From Pseudooceanicola nanhaiensis (GTDB taxonomy: Bacteria; Pseudomonadota; Alphaproteobacteria; Rhodobacterales; Rhodobacteraceae): a stretch of 64,000 bases of DNA. This document shows, piece after piece, positions 26,338 to 38,668 of the stretch. Position 1 is the stretch's first letter, and the number at the start of each line of letters is the position of its first letter. The notes under the pieces are model-generated. The model saw only the letters and a list, made by a program, of their open reading frames with translations, did no database searches and had not been told where the DNA came from. A program made the position numbers and the translations under genes. Where the stretch lies: contig NZ_JAIUZP010000011.1 in the NCBI RefSeq assembly GCF_020171315.1, positions 62,001 to 126,000 on the forward strand, given 5' to 3'.

Positions 26338-26546
26338 CTGACCCGGCCTGCGGTGCGGCGGGCCCTAACCCAGCTCCCGCCTGCCACAAACCACTCAGCC
26401 CGAAACCGCCCTGCCCCAAACCGCCCCATCCGCGGCCTGCTTCCCCGATTGTACGCCCCGCGCGGACCGTGTTACTGTCTCCGCAAAACACCAAAGAGCA
26501 GGCCACAGCTGACGGCCGCAAAGCCAGGCGGATACGGGCCCCACCC

Positions 26547-27572
26547 ATGACGGCGCTTAACCAATACCAGCGGCTGGAAGCCTCCGGCCTGTGGCGCGAC
26601 GGCCCCGAGGCGCAGCGCCGGGATGTGATCGTGTCGATTGGCGATGCGACGCTGGTGATCACCGACATGCGCGATCAGGCCCTGACCCATTGGTCCCTGC
26701 CCGCCGTCGTGCGCGCCAACCCGGGCAAGCTGCCCGCGATCTACCACCCCGACGGCGATCCCGGCGAGACCCTCGAACTGGCCGAGGGCGAGGCCGACAT
26801 GATCGAGGCGATCGAGACCGTCCGGCAGGCGATCGAGCGTCGGCGTCCCAAGCCGGGGCGGCTGCGCGCGGTGATGGCCGGGGCCACGGCGGTGGCTGTC
26901 GTCGCGCTCGGGGTGTTCTGGCTGCCGGGGGCGGTGAAGGAGCATGCGCTGTCGGTCGTGCCGCAGGTGAAGCGCGACACGGTCGGGCGCAACCTGCTGG
27001 CGGCGATCCAGCGCGTGTCCGGCCCGCCCTGCGGCGACGGCCAGGGGCCCCAGGCGCTGGCCAAGATGGCGGCCCGCCTGCCCGGGCGCGATGGCGCACC
27101 GCAGCTTGTCGTCCTGCGGCAGGGCATCCCCGATGCGACCCACCTGCCGGGCAACATCATCCTGCTGAACCGCTCGGTGATCGAGGACTACGAAGAGCCC
27201 GACGTGGCCGCGGGCTATGTCATCGCCGAACATCTGCGCGCCCGGTCCCATGATCCGCTGCGCGACCTGCTCGACTATGCCGGGCCGCTCGCCTCCTTCA
27301 ACCTGCTGCTGCGCGGCAAGGTGGGCGACGGACGGCTTGAGAAATACGCCGAGCATCTGCTGACCACCGCGCCCCATCCGCTGAGCGACGATGTGCTTCT
27401 GGCGGGTTTCACCGCATGGGGCGTGGCGGCCGCCCCCTATGCCTATGCGCTGGATGTGACCGGCGAGAAGACCCTGCACCTGATCGAGGCCGATCCCTTC
27501 CCCGCAGGCGCGCCCGACCCGGTGCTGCCCGATGCGGACTGGCTGCGGCTTCAGGCGATCTGCGGCGCCTGA
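26547..27572 (+). CDS. Membrane-anchored protein resembling an M48 peptidase without the HExxH site
   Basis: The 341-residue protein has a cytoplasmic N-terminal part of about 105 residues, one membrane helix at about 108-130, and an outer domain. Around residues 195-245 it reads like the core of an M48 peptidase: a THLPGNIILLNRSVIEDY strand pattern, then a helix with YVIAEHLRAR where active enzymes have HExxH. The two zinc histidines are therefore not both present, so it is probably not a protease. I do not recognise a named family. It is monocistronic and followed by a strong terminator. The ATG was chosen over an upstream in-frame codon because the family-like part begins there; the resemblance is by eye only. 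Confidence 0.7.
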   Translation: MTALNQYQRLEASGLWRDGPEAQRRDVIVSIGDATLVITDMRDQALTHWSLPAVVRANPGKLPAIYHPDGDPGETLELAEGEADMIEAIETVRQAIERRRPKPGRLRAVMAGATAVAVVALGVFWLPGAVKEHALSVVPQVKRDTVGRNLLAAIQRVSGPPCGDGQGPQALAKMAARLPGRDGAPQLVVLRQGIPDATHLPGNIILLNRSVIEDYEEPDVAAGYVIAEHLRARSHDPLRDLLDYAGPLASFNLLLRGKVGDGRLEKYAEHLLTTAPHPLSDDVLLAGFTAWGVAAAPYAYALDVTGEKTLHLIEADPFPAGAPDPVLPDADWLRLQAICGA

Positions 27573-27605
27573 CACAGGCCCCTGCCCTCTCCCTGCACAA
27601 ACGAA

Positions 27606-27635
27606 AACGCCGCCCCGGAGGGCGGCGTTCGTGTG
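27606..27635 (+). terminator. Rho-independent-like terminator
   Basis: AACGCCGCCC-CGGA-GGGCGGCGTT is a perfect 10-bp stem with a tetraloop, flanked by AAA on the left and TTCGTGT on the right. It lies between convergent genes and can serve both directions. Confidence 0.75.
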
Positions 27636-27665
27636 TCAGGTCAGCGCGCCGTCTGCGCCCCGGCC

Positions 27666-29237
27666 TCAGCGGCGGGTGAAGGCATCCGAGAAGCCCGCCC
27701 GACGCGCGCTTTGCAGCGCCGAGGTCAGCTGCCCCTGCGAGGCGAAGGGCCCGGCCAGCACGATCTGGTAGCTCCGGCCGCCCTTGGTATAGCCCGCGGT
27801 GCGCACCGGCAGCCCGAGGGACTGCAACCGCGCTACGCTGCGGCTGGCATTGGCGGGCTGGCCGAAGGTCCCGACCTGCACGTAGCGATGGGCGGCGGGG
27901 GCCGTGGCCACCGCGGCTGCGGCGGGCTGGGTCTGCACCGTCCGGCGCACCGGCTGTGCCGTGACCGGCGCCGCCTTCACCGTCGCGCCCGAGGTCGAGA
28001 GATAGGCCGCCCGGCTCTGCTGTTCCATGCTGGTGTAGGGATAGGCGAGGCCCGGATACTGCGCCGTGACATCGCGCCCGGTGGGCCGGTGGATCAGGCG
28101 GCGGGGCAGATCGCGCGTCCAGATCAGATCGGTCTGCGCAATCCCGTTGAAGGTCATCTCGGCCCGGTGCTTGTTCAGCCGGTCATCGTCCCAGGCCGCG
28201 CGGTAGCCCTTGGGCGTCGACATGCCCTGCACCGCGTTGGCGCGTTCCTCGTAAACGTGGCGCGGAACGACGCGGACGTAGGGCCCGACCTCGCCGCGCA
28301 CCACGACACGCCCCGGCACAGCGCCGGAGGGCACGCCGGTCCGGCTGTAGAGCACGGTGCCCTGCGTATTGGCCGAAGTGGTCACGGTGCGCGGGGCACT
28401 GTTGGCCACGACCGTCGCCGCCGGCACGCGGCCGGTATAGGTCACCTGCGCGGCCTTGGGCGCAACGCTGGGCGCGGCATAGGTCGTGGGCGCGGGAACG
28501 GTTGCGGGGGCGGCCTGCGGGGTGCGCACCACGTAGCGCGTGGGCGGGTTCGGGGCGGGCCCGCTGTAGGCCACCTGCGGGGCTTTCGGTGCCACGGTGC
28601 CGGTGCGGTAGACAGGCGCAGGCGCCGCCGTCACGGGCACGGCCAGACCGGTCGTACGCATGGGCGCGGCCAGCGGCGCAGGCGTGTCGTTGGGCCCGGC
28701 AAAGACGGTGGGCCCGGGCGCCGGAGAAGGACTTGCGCGTTGCACGGTGGTGACCGGGGCAGCGCTGGCCGTGCGGACCGGCGCGGCAGCGGGGGCCATG
28801 ACGACCGGCGCGGCACTGGCAACCGGGGCCGCGGGCGCCGGGCGCACGCTGCGCGGCGCAGGGGCTGCAACGACCTGCGGCTGCTGCACGGCGACCGGCG
28901 CAGGGGCCGCGTTTTCCGGCGCGGCGGCCTCGATGGTGACGGCCTTTTCAGTCGACATGGCGGGCGCCATGGCGGTCTGGCTGGCGGTGTCACCCAACGA
29001 AGGCTTGAACCCGCAGACCTGTTCGCGGTTGCGCGCCATGCGCGGCACCCATGTCACCGCCCCGTCGATCCCGGCACGGATGAAGACGCAGCCTTCGCTG
29101 TCGACATACTGGTTGCCCGAAAAACTCGACGGCGGATATTCCGCCGGCGCGAGGTTCGTGGTCAGGGATTGGGCAGTGGCAGCACCCGTCCCGAGAAGCG
29201 CCGCGAGGGCGGCGGTGGTAAAGACTTTGTTCAGCAT
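27666..29237 (-). CDS. Secreted SPOR-domain protein with Ala/Pro-rich linker
   Basis: The 523-residue protein has a Sec-type signal (about residues 1-23, ending at ATAQ), a short conserved N-terminal domain with two cysteines (about 45-80), a roughly 200-residue low-complexity region rich in Ala, Pro, Val and Thr, a second conserved part, and a C-terminal SPOR domain at about 445-523 (YVQVGTFGQPANASRSVARL). SPOR domains bind denuded peptidoglycan at the septum, so the protein is probably a periplasmic cell-wall or division factor. The low-complexity part would span the periplasm. The ATG is used; a TTG one codon upstream is also possible. It is not in an operon. Confidence 0.85.
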   Translation of the reverse strand: MLNKVFTTAALAALLGTGAATAQSLTTNLAPAEYPPSSFSGNQYVDSEGCVFIRAGIDGAVTWVPRMARNREQVCGFKPSLGDTASQTAMAPAMSTEKAVTIEAAAPENAAPAPVAVQQPQVVAAPAPRSVRPAPAAPVASAAPVVMAPAAAPVRTASAAPVTTVQRASPSPAPGPTVFAGPNDTPAPLAAPMRTTGLAVPVTAAPAPVYRTGTVAPKAPQVAYSGPAPNPPTRYVVRTPQAAPATVPAPTTYAAPSVAPKAAQVTYTGRVPAATVVANSAPRTVTTSANTQGTVLYSRTGVPSGAVPGRVVVRGEVGPYVRVVPRHVYEERANAVQGMSTPKGYRAAWDDDRLNKHRAEMTFNGIAQTDLIWTRDLPRRLIHRPTGRDVTAQYPGLAYPYTSMEQQSRAAYLSTSGATVKAAPVTAQPVRRTVQTQPAAAAVATAPAAHRYVQVGTFGQPANASRSVARLQSLGLPVRTAGYTKGGRSYQIVLAGPFASQGQLTSALQSARRAGFSDAFTRR

Positions 29238-29277
29238 CAATAACCCCCCACAGGTTACGCCGAACTCTGCCCGAGTT

Positions 29278-29300
29278 GCGGCCGCGAGTAAAGCGGCCGC
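29278..29300 (-). terminator. Hairpin between upp and the SPOR gene
   Basis: GCGGCCGC occurs twice with seven bases between (GAGTAAA), giving a perfect 8-bp stem 16 bases past the upp stop on the minus strand. It could end the nucleoside salvage transcript. On the minus strand the loop reads TTTACTC and no U-run follows. Confidence 0.5.
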
Positions 29301-29315
29301 TCCGGGGGGTGACCC

Positions 29316-29948
29316 TTATTTTGTGCCGAACATGCGGTCGCCCGCATCCCCTAGCCCCGGGACGATGTATCCGTGCTCGTTCAGTTTTTCGTCCAGCGCC
29401 GCCGTGACGATGGGCACATCGGGGTGGGCTTCCTTCATGCGGGCCACGCCCTCGGGGGCGGCCAGCAGGCAGAGGAAGCGGATGTTGGTGGCCCCGGCCT
29501 CCTTCAGCAGGTCGATGGCCGCGACGGAGGAATTGCCCGTGGCCAGCATCGGATCGACGGCGATGACAAGGCGATCGTCCAGCGATTCCGGCACCTTGAA
29601 GTAATACTGGATCGGTTGCAGCGTCTTCTCGTCCCGGTAGAGGCCGACGAAGCCGACCCGCGCCGCCGGGATCAGTTCCAGCACGCCGTCCATCAGGCCA
29701 TTGCCGGCCCGCAGGATCGAGATCAGCGCCAGCTTCTTGCCGTCCAGCGTGGGGGCCTCCATCTCGCACATGGGCGTTTCGATGGTCTTGGTGGTCATCG
29801 GCAGTTCGCTGGTGACTTCATAGGCGAGCAGTTGGCTGATCTCGCGCAGCAGGCGGCGGAAGGAGGCGGTCGAGGTCTCCTTCTGGCGCATGATCGTCAG
29901 CTTGTGCTGCACGAGGGGGTGTTTCACGATGGTCAGATGCTCGGTCAT
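29316..29948 (-). CDS. upp: Uracil phosphoribosyltransferase
   Basis: The 210-residue enzyme converts uracil and PRPP to UMP. Conserved features are visible: [16 protein letters not shown], the PRPP-binding loop [21 protein letters not shown] and the uracil-binding C-terminus [15 protein letters not shown]. Length is that of E. coli Upp. Its ATG overlaps the add stop (ATGA), making it the last gene of the five-gene salvage operon, where it recovers the uracil formed by nucleoside breakdown. Confidence 0.97.
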   Translation of the reverse strand: MTEHLTIVKHPLVQHKLTIMRQKETSTASFRRLLREISQLLAYEVTSELPMTTKTIETPMCEMEAPTLDGKKLALISILRAGNGLMDGVLELIPAARVGFVGLYRDEKTLQPIQYYFKVPESLDDRLVIAVDPMLATGNSSVAAIDLLKEAGATNIRFLCLLAAPEGVARMKEAHPDVPIVTAALDEKLNEHGYIVPGLGDAGDRMFGTK

Positions 29949-30925
29949 GATGTCTCCAGTCGCTTGGCGATACGTGTCTTGGTGGCCTCGTCACAGAAGG
30001 CCGCGTCGAGGGAGGTCCGGGCGATCTGGTCAAAGATCTCCTCGTCCCAGCCGAAGGTGCGGTTGAGCGCCTCGTATTCGCGGCTCATCGTGGTGTGGAA
30101 GAAGGGCGGGTCATCGGTGGATACGGTGACTTTCACGCCGCGTTCGCGCAAGCGTTCGATGGGATGGGCCGACCATTTCGAATAGACCCCCAGCGTCACG
30201 TTGGAGCCGGGGCAGACCTCCAGCACCACGCCGTTCTCTGCCAGCTCATCCACCAGCGCGAGGTCCTCGATGGCCCGCACGCCGTGGCCGATGCGTTCGA
30301 CCTTCAGGTCGCGCAGGGCCTCGCGCACCGATTGCGGCCCGCCCCATTCGCCCGCATGGGCGGTCAGCCGCAGCCCGGCCTCGCGCGCCATGTCGAAGCT
30401 GTAGGCGAAATCGCCCGGCCGACCCTTGTTCTCATCCCCCGCGATGCCGAAGCCCACGAGCCAGTCGCCCGCCGTCTCGGCCGCACAGAGCGCCGAGGCC
30501 TTGGCCTTCTCGGGGCCGAAGTGGCGGATGCAGGTGACGATCCCGCGCAGGGTGATGCCGAGGTCGCGCTCCGCCCGGTCGGCGGCCTCCTGCATCGCGT
30601 GCAGGTATTCGCGCCACGCGCCCACGTCGCTGCCACCGCAGAAATCGGGCGACAGGAACGTCTCGCAATAGACGACGCCCTGTTCGGCGCTCTCTTCCAG
30701 CACCGCGCGGGTCAGCCGGGCATAATCGTCGGGCGTCTTGAGGACCTGCGTCGCGGCTTCGTAGACCTCGAGGAAATGCACGAAGTCGGTGTACTTGTAG
30801 GTGCCGTCCTCAGCAAAGACGCCGGTGAGGTTGATGGATTTCTCCTGCCCCATGCGGCGGATCAGCTCCGGCGGGGCGGCGCCTTCGAGGTGCAGGTGCA
30901 GTTCGACCTTGGGCAGTTCTTTCAT
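29945..30925 (-). CDS. add: Adenosine deaminase
   Basis: The 326-residue product from the chosen ATG begins [16 protein letters not shown], with the HLHLEG metal-site motif. It continues with [26 protein letters not shown] and STDDPPFF, which supply the remaining zinc ligands and catalytic residues of adenosine deaminase. It turns adenosine and deoxyadenosine into inosine forms. A longer GTG reading that overlaps deoB would add a charged tail not seen in the family and is rejected. It is 56 bases downstream of deoB and coupled to upp. An adenine-deaminase-like specificity is possible, because the two subfamilies are close. Confidence 0.93.
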   Translation of the reverse strand: MKELPKVELHLHLEGAAPPELIRRMGQEKSINLTGVFAEDGTYKYTDFVHFLEVYEAATQVLKTPDDYARLTRAVLEESAEQGVVYCETFLSPDFCGGSDVGAWREYLHAMQEAADRAERDLGITLRGIVTCIRHFGPEKAKASALCAAETAGDWLVGFGIAGDENKGRPGDFAYSFDMAREAGLRLTAHAGEWGGPQSVREALRDLKVERIGHGVRAIEDLALVDELAENGVVLEVCPGSNVTLGVYSKWSAHPIERLRERGVKVTVSTDDPPFFHTTMSREYEALNRTFGWDEEIFDQIARTSLDAAFCDEATKTRIAKRLETS

Positions 30926-30981
30926 CGCTGGACCTTCTTCCTCCCGCTCCCGTTCCGCACGGCTCATACCCCGGCGCGCGC

Positions 30982-32193
30982 TCACAGGAAACGCCTCCCC
31001 GGTCCCTCTGCCGCAACGCCAAGATGCGCCGCGATGCTGGCCGCCACGTCGGCAAAGGCGACGATGCCGGGGCTGCCCGGCGCGGCGCCTGCCACCAGCA
31101 CCGGCACCCGCTCACGGGTGTGGTCGGTGCCGGGCCAGGTGGGATCGTTGCCATGGTCGGCGGTGATCACCAGCAGGTCACCCGGGCGCAGCTTGTCCAG
31201 CATCCGGCCCACGCCTGCGTCGAACCATTCCAGCGCGCGGGCATAGCCCGAAACGTCGCGGCGGTGGCCATAGAGGCTGTCGAACTCGACGAAATTGGCG
31301 AACGTCAGGCTCCCCTCCTCTGCCGTGTCGATCAGCCCCTCCAGCGCGGTCATCAGCTGGGCATCCGTGCCCTTGGCCACGTCGTCGATGCCCTGCATCG
31401 AGAAGATGTCGCCGATCTTGCCCACCGCGTGGACCTTGCCGCCCGCCACCTGCACCCAGTCGCAGAGCGTGGGCGCGGGCGGGGCCACGGCATAGTCATG
31501 CCGGTTGCCGGTGCGGGTAAAGCCCGCCGCGACGCTGCCCACGAAGGGGCGCGCGATGACCCGGCCGATCTTCATCTTATGCAAAGTGGGGGCCACCGCT
31601 TTGCAAAGATCCAGCAAAGCCTCGAGGCCAAAGCTCTCCTCATGCGCCGCGATCTGGAACACGCTGTCGGCGGAGGTGTAGCAGATCGGCCAGCCGCTCT
31701 GCATGTGCTCCGCCCCCAGCCGGTTGATGATCTCGGTCCCCGAGGCATGGCAATTGCCGAGGATGCCCTTGGTCCCCGCCGCGCGGCAGACCTCGGCGAT
31801 CAGATCAGGCGGGAAGGAGTTTTCCTTGTCGGTGAAATAGCCCCAGTCCCAGGGCACCGGCACGCCTGCCAGTTCCCAGTGGCCCGAGGGCGTGTCCTTG
31901 CCGCGGCTTTCCTCCTGCGCGACGGCCCAGAGGCCCGTGGGCTCTGCCGCCAGCCCCGGCGTCAGCGCGCCCGAGGCCAGGCGGATCGCGGCGCCAAGGC
32001 CCATGGCATCCATGTGCGGCACCTTCAGCGGCCCGCTGCGGCCCTCCTCGGCCCGGCCCGCGGCACAGGCCTGCGCGATATGGGCCAGCGTGTTGGCGCC
32101 GGTGTCCGGCAGGGCGTCATTGAAAAAGCGGTCGGCGTCGGGGGCGCCGCCACAGCCGACGCTGTCGATCACGGCAAGAAAGGCGCGCGACAT
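30982..32193 (-). CDS. deoB: Phosphopentomutase
   Basis: The 403-residue enzyme interconverts (deoxy)ribose 1- and 5-phosphate. It has the alkaline-phosphatase-superfamily metal site: [16 protein letters not shown] at the N-terminus with the [14 protein letters not shown] segment that carries the phosphorylated threonine, and [14 protein letters not shown] near the C-terminus. Length is normal. The start overlaps the deoA stop by one base (TGATG), so the pair is translationally coupled and the sugar phosphate made by DeoA passes to DeoB. Confidence 0.96.
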   Translation of the reverse strand: MSRAFLAVIDSVGCGGAPDADRFFNDALPDTGANTLAHIAQACAAGRAEEGRSGPLKVPHMDAMGLGAAIRLASGALTPGLAAEPTGLWAVAQEESRGKDTPSGHWELAGVPVPWDWGYFTDKENSFPPDLIAEVCRAAGTKGILGNCHASGTEIINRLGAEHMQSGWPICYTSADSVFQIAAHEESFGLEALLDLCKAVAPTLHKMKIGRVIARPFVGSVAAGFTRTGNRHDYAVAPPAPTLCDWVQVAGGKVHAVGKIGDIFSMQGIDDVAKGTDAQLMTALEGLIDTAEEGSLTFANFVEFDSLYGHRRDVSGYARALEWFDAGVGRMLDKLRPGDLLVITADHGNDPTWPGTDHTRERVPVLVAGAAPGSPGIVAFADVAASIAAHLGVAAEGPGRRFL

Positions 32194-33497
32194 CAGCCGA
32201 TCCTCCCAAGGACAAGCGGCGGCGGGGTCACCGGCCCCGGGCCGAGGGTGACGGCGGCCTGCACGGCGCGCACGGCGGCATCGGCGGCGTCGGTGCGGCT
32301 GGCGTGGATGCGGGCGATGGCCTCGCCCTTCGCGACCGCGGTGCCGAGCGGCAGGATATCGGCGATGCCCACCGCCGGGTCGATGCGGTCGCTTTCCACC
32401 TGACGCCCCCCGCCAAGCGCGACCACGGCCAGCCCCAGCGCCTCGCCGTCCATGGCACTCACGATGCCGGAGGCAGGCGCGGGCACCTCGCGGATCACGT
32501 TGGCCTCGGGCAGGAAGCGGTCATATTGCTCGATGAACTGCACCGGCCCGCCCATGGCGGCGACCATGCGGCCGAAGTGATCGGCAGCGGCCCCGCTTTC
32601 CAGCGCCTCGCGCAGCTTTGCCTCGGCCGCCGTCGTATCCGCGGCCAGCCCGCCCTGCGCCAGAAGCGCCCCGCCGAGGGTTACGGTCAACTCCGCCAGC
32701 GGGCCGCCGACCTGCCGGGTCAGCACGCGCAGCGCCTCGCGGACCTCCAGCGCATTGCCGAGCGCAGGCGCCAGCGGTTGGTTCATGTCAGAGAGCACCG
32801 CACAGGTCGGGCACCCGGCGGCATTGGCGGTGGAAACCAGCGCCTCGGCCAGCGCCCGCGCCTCCGCTTCGGTCTTCATGAAGGCGCCGGAGCCGAGCTT
32901 AACATCCAGCACCAGCCCCTCCAGCCCGGCGGCGAGTTTCTTCGACAGGATCGAGGCTGTGATCAGGTCGAGGCTCTCGACCGTGCCCGTCACGTCGCGG
33001 ATCGCGTAGAGCCGCTTGTCCGCCGGGGCCACGTCGGCGGAGGCCGAAACGATGGCGCAGCCCGCACGGGCGACCACGTCGCGGAACCGCGCCTCGGAGA
33101 GCGCCGTCTCGACGCCGGGAATCGCCTCCATCTTGTCGAGCGTGCCGCCGGTATGGCCCAGCCCCCGGCCCGAGATCATCGGCACATAGGCCCCGCAGGC
33201 CGCCAGCGCCGGGGCCAGCACGAGGCTGACGCAATCCCCCACCCCGCCGGTGGAATGCTTGTCGAGCACCGGCCCGGGCAGGTCCCAGTCGAGCCGCCGC
33301 CCGCTGTCGCGCATCGCCAGCGTCAAGGCCACGCGGCTCTCCTCCCCCAGCCCCTTGAGCAGCACCGCCATGGCAAAGGCCCCGGCCTGCGCATCGCTGA
33401 CCGCCCCGTCGGCAAGGCCACGGGCGAACCATGCGAGGGCCTCGGGCCCCGGCGCGCGGCCATCACGGACGGCGGAGATCAGGCTGCGGGCGTCCAT
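32193..33497 (-). CDS. deoA: Thymidine phosphorylase
   Basis: The 434-residue protein is a pyrimidine nucleoside phosphorylase. The glycosyltransferase-family phosphate loop is visible as [10 protein letters not shown], and the substrate site as [19 protein letters not shown]. The C-terminal part holds the third domain. It splits thymidine and deoxyuridine with phosphate to base and deoxyribose 1-phosphate. It starts five bases after the cdd stop and ends across the deoB start. Confidence 0.96.
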   Translation of the reverse strand: MDARSLISAVRDGRAPGPEALAWFARGLADGAVSDAQAGAFAMAVLLKGLGEESRVALTLAMRDSGRRLDWDLPGPVLDKHSTGGVGDCVSLVLAPALAACGAYVPMISGRGLGHTGGTLDKMEAIPGVETALSEARFRDVVARAGCAIVSASADVAPADKRLYAIRDVTGTVESLDLITASILSKKLAAGLEGLVLDVKLGSGAFMKTEAEARALAEALVSTANAAGCPTCAVLSDMNQPLAPALGNALEVREALRVLTRQVGGPLAELTVTLGGALLAQGGLAADTTAAEAKLREALESGAAADHFGRMVAAMGGPVQFIEQYDRFLPEANVIREVPAPASGIVSAMDGEALGLAVVALGGGRQVESDRIDPAVGIADILPLGTAVAKGEAIARIHASRTDAADAAVRAVQAAVTLGPGPVTPPPLVLGRIG

Positions 33498-33501
33498 GGT
33501 G

Positions 33502-33894
33502 TCAGGTGCGCTCCATATGCGAGGCGTCGAAGCGGCCCGGCAGCACCTCGGCCAGCGTCATGACCGTCTCGGCACCGTCGGTGGTGCACATGGTCAGCTT
33601 GACCTCGGCCTTGCCGAATTCCACCAGCTTCTGGCGGCAGCCGCCGCAGGGCGGCACCGGCGTGGGGCTGTCGGCAATGACCAGCGCCTCGGTGAACTCG
33701 GTCTCGCCGGCGGCGACCATGGCGGCGATGGCGCCTGCCTCGGCGCAGGTGCCCTCCGGGTAGGCCACGTTCTCGACGTTGCAGCCGACGTAGATCGTGC
33801 CCGAGGCCCCGCGCAGCGCCGCGCCGACCTTGAACTTGGAATAGGGAACATAGGCGTTTTCACGCACCTTTTCGGCGGCCTCTCGCAGGTCCAT
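33502..33894 (-). CDS. cdd: Cytidine deaminase
   Basis: The 130-residue enzyme matches the small homotetrameric cytidine deaminases. The zinc site is clear: CAEAGAI (catalytic glutamate) and PCGGCRQKL with the two cysteine ligands. It deaminates cytidine and deoxycytidine and opens the salvage operon cdd-deoA-deoB-add-upp. The promoter must lie in the 286-base gap shared with maeB on the other strand. Confidence 0.97.
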   Translation of the reverse strand: MDLREAAEKVRENAYVPYSKFKVGAALRGASGTIYVGCNVENVAYPEGTCAEAGAIAAMVAAGETEFTEALVIADSPTPVPPCGGCRQKLVEFGKAEVKLTMCTTDGAETVMTLAEVLPGRFDASHMERT

Positions 33895-33964
33895 GGGACA
33901 GCTCCGTCAGGGAATGGGAGTCCATCCTTCCGCCGCGGCCGCCCCAATGCAAGCGTGAAACCCC

Positions 33965-33984
33965 GGCGCGGGCGCGCCCGCGCC
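33965..33984. promoter_or_regulatory. 20-bp perfect GC palindrome in the cdd-maeB gap
   Basis: The 20 bases from 33965 to 33984 equal their own reverse complement (half-site GGCGCGGGCG). They lie about 70 bases before cdd and 197 before maeB. This may be a hairpin in either leader or a protein site; the remaining gap shows no other clear signal. Confidence 0.4.
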
Positions 33985-34180
33985 CTGTCACCGAACGTAA
34001 ACACGGGCAGGGTATGGCGGGGAAACCGGCAGCCGCGCCCCGAAGAGGCCCGCCCCATTCCGGCACGGGTGGCGGAAACCGGCGCCCGGCGGCGGATGCT
34101 GCCCTGCAGCGCGCAGGGCATCTTTCACCCGCCCGAAAAAAGGTTTAATGCTAAACCATTCCGATCGAGGGGAGAGCACC

Positions 34181-36472
<2,292 letters not shown>

Positions 36473-36483
36473 GGCTGTCGCCA

Positions 36484-36636
36484 TTTTCTGCGCAGAAAAC
36501 GGTCCGGAATTTTTGAAAATTCCGGGCAGCGTGGCGGCGGGCGGCGATCCCGTCAGAGATCACCGCTCCCTTGCCGGGGGGCGGTGAAAATTCTTGAGAA
36601 AGAATTTTCCTAAGAATTTTTCTTAAAATTCTTAGG
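36484..36636. repeat. Cluster of four perfect A/T-rich palindromes downstream of maeB
   Basis: Four dyads follow the maeB stop: TTTTCTGCGCAGAAAA (36484-36499), CCGGAATTTT-TG-AAAATTCCGG arms (36504-36525), AAAATTCTT-GAGA-AAGAATTTT arms (36587-36608) and CCTAAGAATTTT-TCTT-AAAATTCTTAGG arms (36609-36636). The last two touch each other and share the AAGAATTTT word. The A/T content contrasts sharply with the genome. They could terminate maeB and may belong to a dispersed repeat family. The remaining gap up to 37025 holds no gene that I can support. Confidence 0.75.
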
Positions 36637-37025
36637 CGCGCAGGGATGGTGCCTCTGCCCATTCAACCCGCCCGGGGATGAGACCGGGGCGGGCGCCCCC
36701 TCTCTCCGTGAGATCAGCCCGCCCCCTTCCCCCTCGCGTGTGGCGTCCTGCGGGCACCTCAGCGACAGCGAGGGCCGCGCTGATACGCACGCACCGGCAG
36801 CCCTTTCGGCGGCGGTCCCATGGCCTGCCCCCGTTGCCCCCCTGTTGCCCTCCTGTTGCCCTCCGGGCCACGCGGCCCTGTCGTAGCTGTCGCTTCGGCA
36901 AGGGGCAGCCGGGCGGAAAATCCCCGATTGCACAGGGCAACGCGCCCCCCTATGTGCACCTGTCACACTGGCCGGATAGAGCCGTGCAGAAGAGCGCCCG
37001 CCAGAGAGGCGCGAAAGGAAACGAG

Positions 37026-38420
37026 ATGTCGCAATTCACGCTCGGATGGGAAGAATGGCTGGCCCTGCCCGGCCTCGGCCTGCCCGCGATCCATGCCAAG
37101 GTCGACACCGGCGCCCGGACCTCGGCGCTGCATGCCTTCGCCATCGAGCCCTTCGGCCCGGCGGACAAGCCCATGGTGCGCTTTGCGATCCATCCCGATC
37201 CCCATGACCCCGAGCTGGAGATCATCTGCTCCGCCCCCCTGAAGGACCGGCGCGAGGTGACCTCCTCCAACGGCGAGACCGAGCTGCGCTTCGTGATCGA
37301 GACCGAGGTCGCCATGGGCGGGCGCAGCTGGCCCATCGAGGTGACGCTGACCGACCGGGGCTCCATGGCCTACCGGATGCTGCTCGGGCGTTCTGCCCTG
37401 GCGGAGGACATGGTGGTGACGCCGAGCCAGAGCTTCTGCCAGCCGGAGCTTTCCTTCGGCGAATACCGCGACATGCCGCGCCACAAGCGCCACCGCCGCG
37501 CCCTGCGGCTGGCCGTGCTGACGCGCGAGCCGCGCAACTACTCCACCCGCCGCCTGATCGAGGCGGCAGAGGCGCGCGGCCACACGATGGAAGTGATCGA
37601 CACCACCCGGTGCTACATGAACATCCACGCCGTGGGCGGCGAGGTGCATTACGACGGGCGCCGCCTGCCCCACTACGACGCGGTGATCCCGCGCATCGGG
37701 GCCTCGATCACCAACTACGGCACCGCCGTGGTGCGGCAGTTCGAATCGATGGGCACCTATTGCCTCGCGGGCTCCGAGGGGATCACCGTCTCGCGCGACA
37801 AGCTCCATGCCCACCAGGTGCTGGCACGGCACAGGATCGGCACGCCGACCACCGCCTTCGCCCGCAGCCCGAAGGATTCGGGCAACGTGATCTCGCTCGT
37901 CGGGGGCGCGCCGCTGGTGCTGAAGCTGCTGGAGAGCACGCAGGGCAAGGGCGTCGTGCTGGCCGAGACCCAGAAGGCGGCGGAGAGCGTGATCTCGGCC
38001 TTCCAGGGGCTGAAGGCGGATTTCCTTGTCCAGAACTTCGTCAAGGAAGCCGCGGGCGAGGACATCCGCTGCCTCGTGGTGGGCGGCAAGGTCGTGGCCG
38101 CCATGCGCCGCCGGGGCCAGCCGGACGAATTCCGTTCGAACCTGCACCAGGGCGGGACGGCGGAATACGTGCGCATCAGCAAGGAAGAGCGCGACACGGC
38201 ACAGCGCGCGGCGCGGGCCATGAAACTGGACGCGGCCGGCGTGGACCTTCTGCGCGGGCAGGACGGGCCGAAGGTGCTGGAGGTGAACTCCTCCCCCGGG
38301 CTGGAGGGGATCGAGGCCGTTTCGAAGAAGGACATCGCCGGGCTGATCATCCAGCATATCGAGGGCAAGGTGGCGCCCAAGGCCCCGCGCCGCAGCCGGA
38401 CAGCGCCGCGCAAGGGCTGA
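37026..38420 (+). CDS. Fusion of RimB-like ATP-dependent zinc protease domain and RimK-type ATP-grasp ligase
   Basis: The 464-residue protein has two parts. Residues about 5-150 match the retropepsin-like zinc-protease family often encoded beside rimK ([26 protein letters not shown]). Residues about 160-455 are a RimK ATP-grasp ligase with a [21 protein letters not shown] lid, [14 protein letters not shown], the [18 protein letters not shown] stretch and the metal site [20 protein letters not shown]. RimK adds glutamates to the C-terminus of ribosomal protein S6 or makes poly-glutamate; the protease domain may remove or trim the product. GAAAGGAAACGAG precedes the ATG. It is transcribed alone and followed by a terminator. 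Confidence 0.9.
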   Translation: MSQFTLGWEEWLALPGLGLPAIHAKVDTGARTSALHAFAIEPFGPADKPMVRFAIHPDPHDPELEIICSAPLKDRREVTSSNGETELRFVIETEVAMGGRSWPIEVTLTDRGSMAYRMLLGRSALAEDMVVTPSQSFCQPELSFGEYRDMPRHKRHRRALRLAVLTREPRNYSTRRLIEAAEARGHTMEVIDTTRCYMNIHAVGGEVHYDGRRLPHYDAVIPRIGASITNYGTAVVRQFESMGTYCLAGSEGITVSRDKLHAHQVLARHRIGTPTTAFARSPKDSGNVISLVGGAPLVLKLLESTQGKGVVLAETQKAAESVISAFQGLKADFLVQNFVKEAAGEDIRCLVVGGKVVAAMRRRGQPDEFRSNLHQGGTAEYVRISKEERDTAQRAARAMKLDAAGVDLLRGQDGPKVLEVNSSPGLEGIEAVSKKDIAGLIIQHIEGKVAPKAPRRSRTAPRKG

Positions 38421-38451
38421 GTCCCAGACATCGCCCCAATCATCGGACAGG

Positions 38452-38484
38452 ACACCCGCCGCGCCCCGGCGGGTGTTTGCTTTC
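38452..38484 (+). terminator. Terminator after the RimK fusion gene
   Basis: ACACCCGCC-GCGCCCC-GGCGGGTGT is a perfect 9-bp stem followed by TTGCTTTC. It lies 31 bases after the stop. Confidence 0.8.
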
Positions 38485-38668
38485 GCGCCCGCCCCTGCGC
38501 GGATGAGGTCCCCACCCGACGCCGGAACGCATTACACAAGATAGATATTTACAGCGCAGCGGGCGTCAGCCCATCATCACCGCGGCCCCGTTTCAGGGCC
38601 GGGGCCCCTGCCCCGCATTTGCAAGACAAGGGGCGCATGCGCCGCCCCGCATTTCGAGAAGGTGACAG

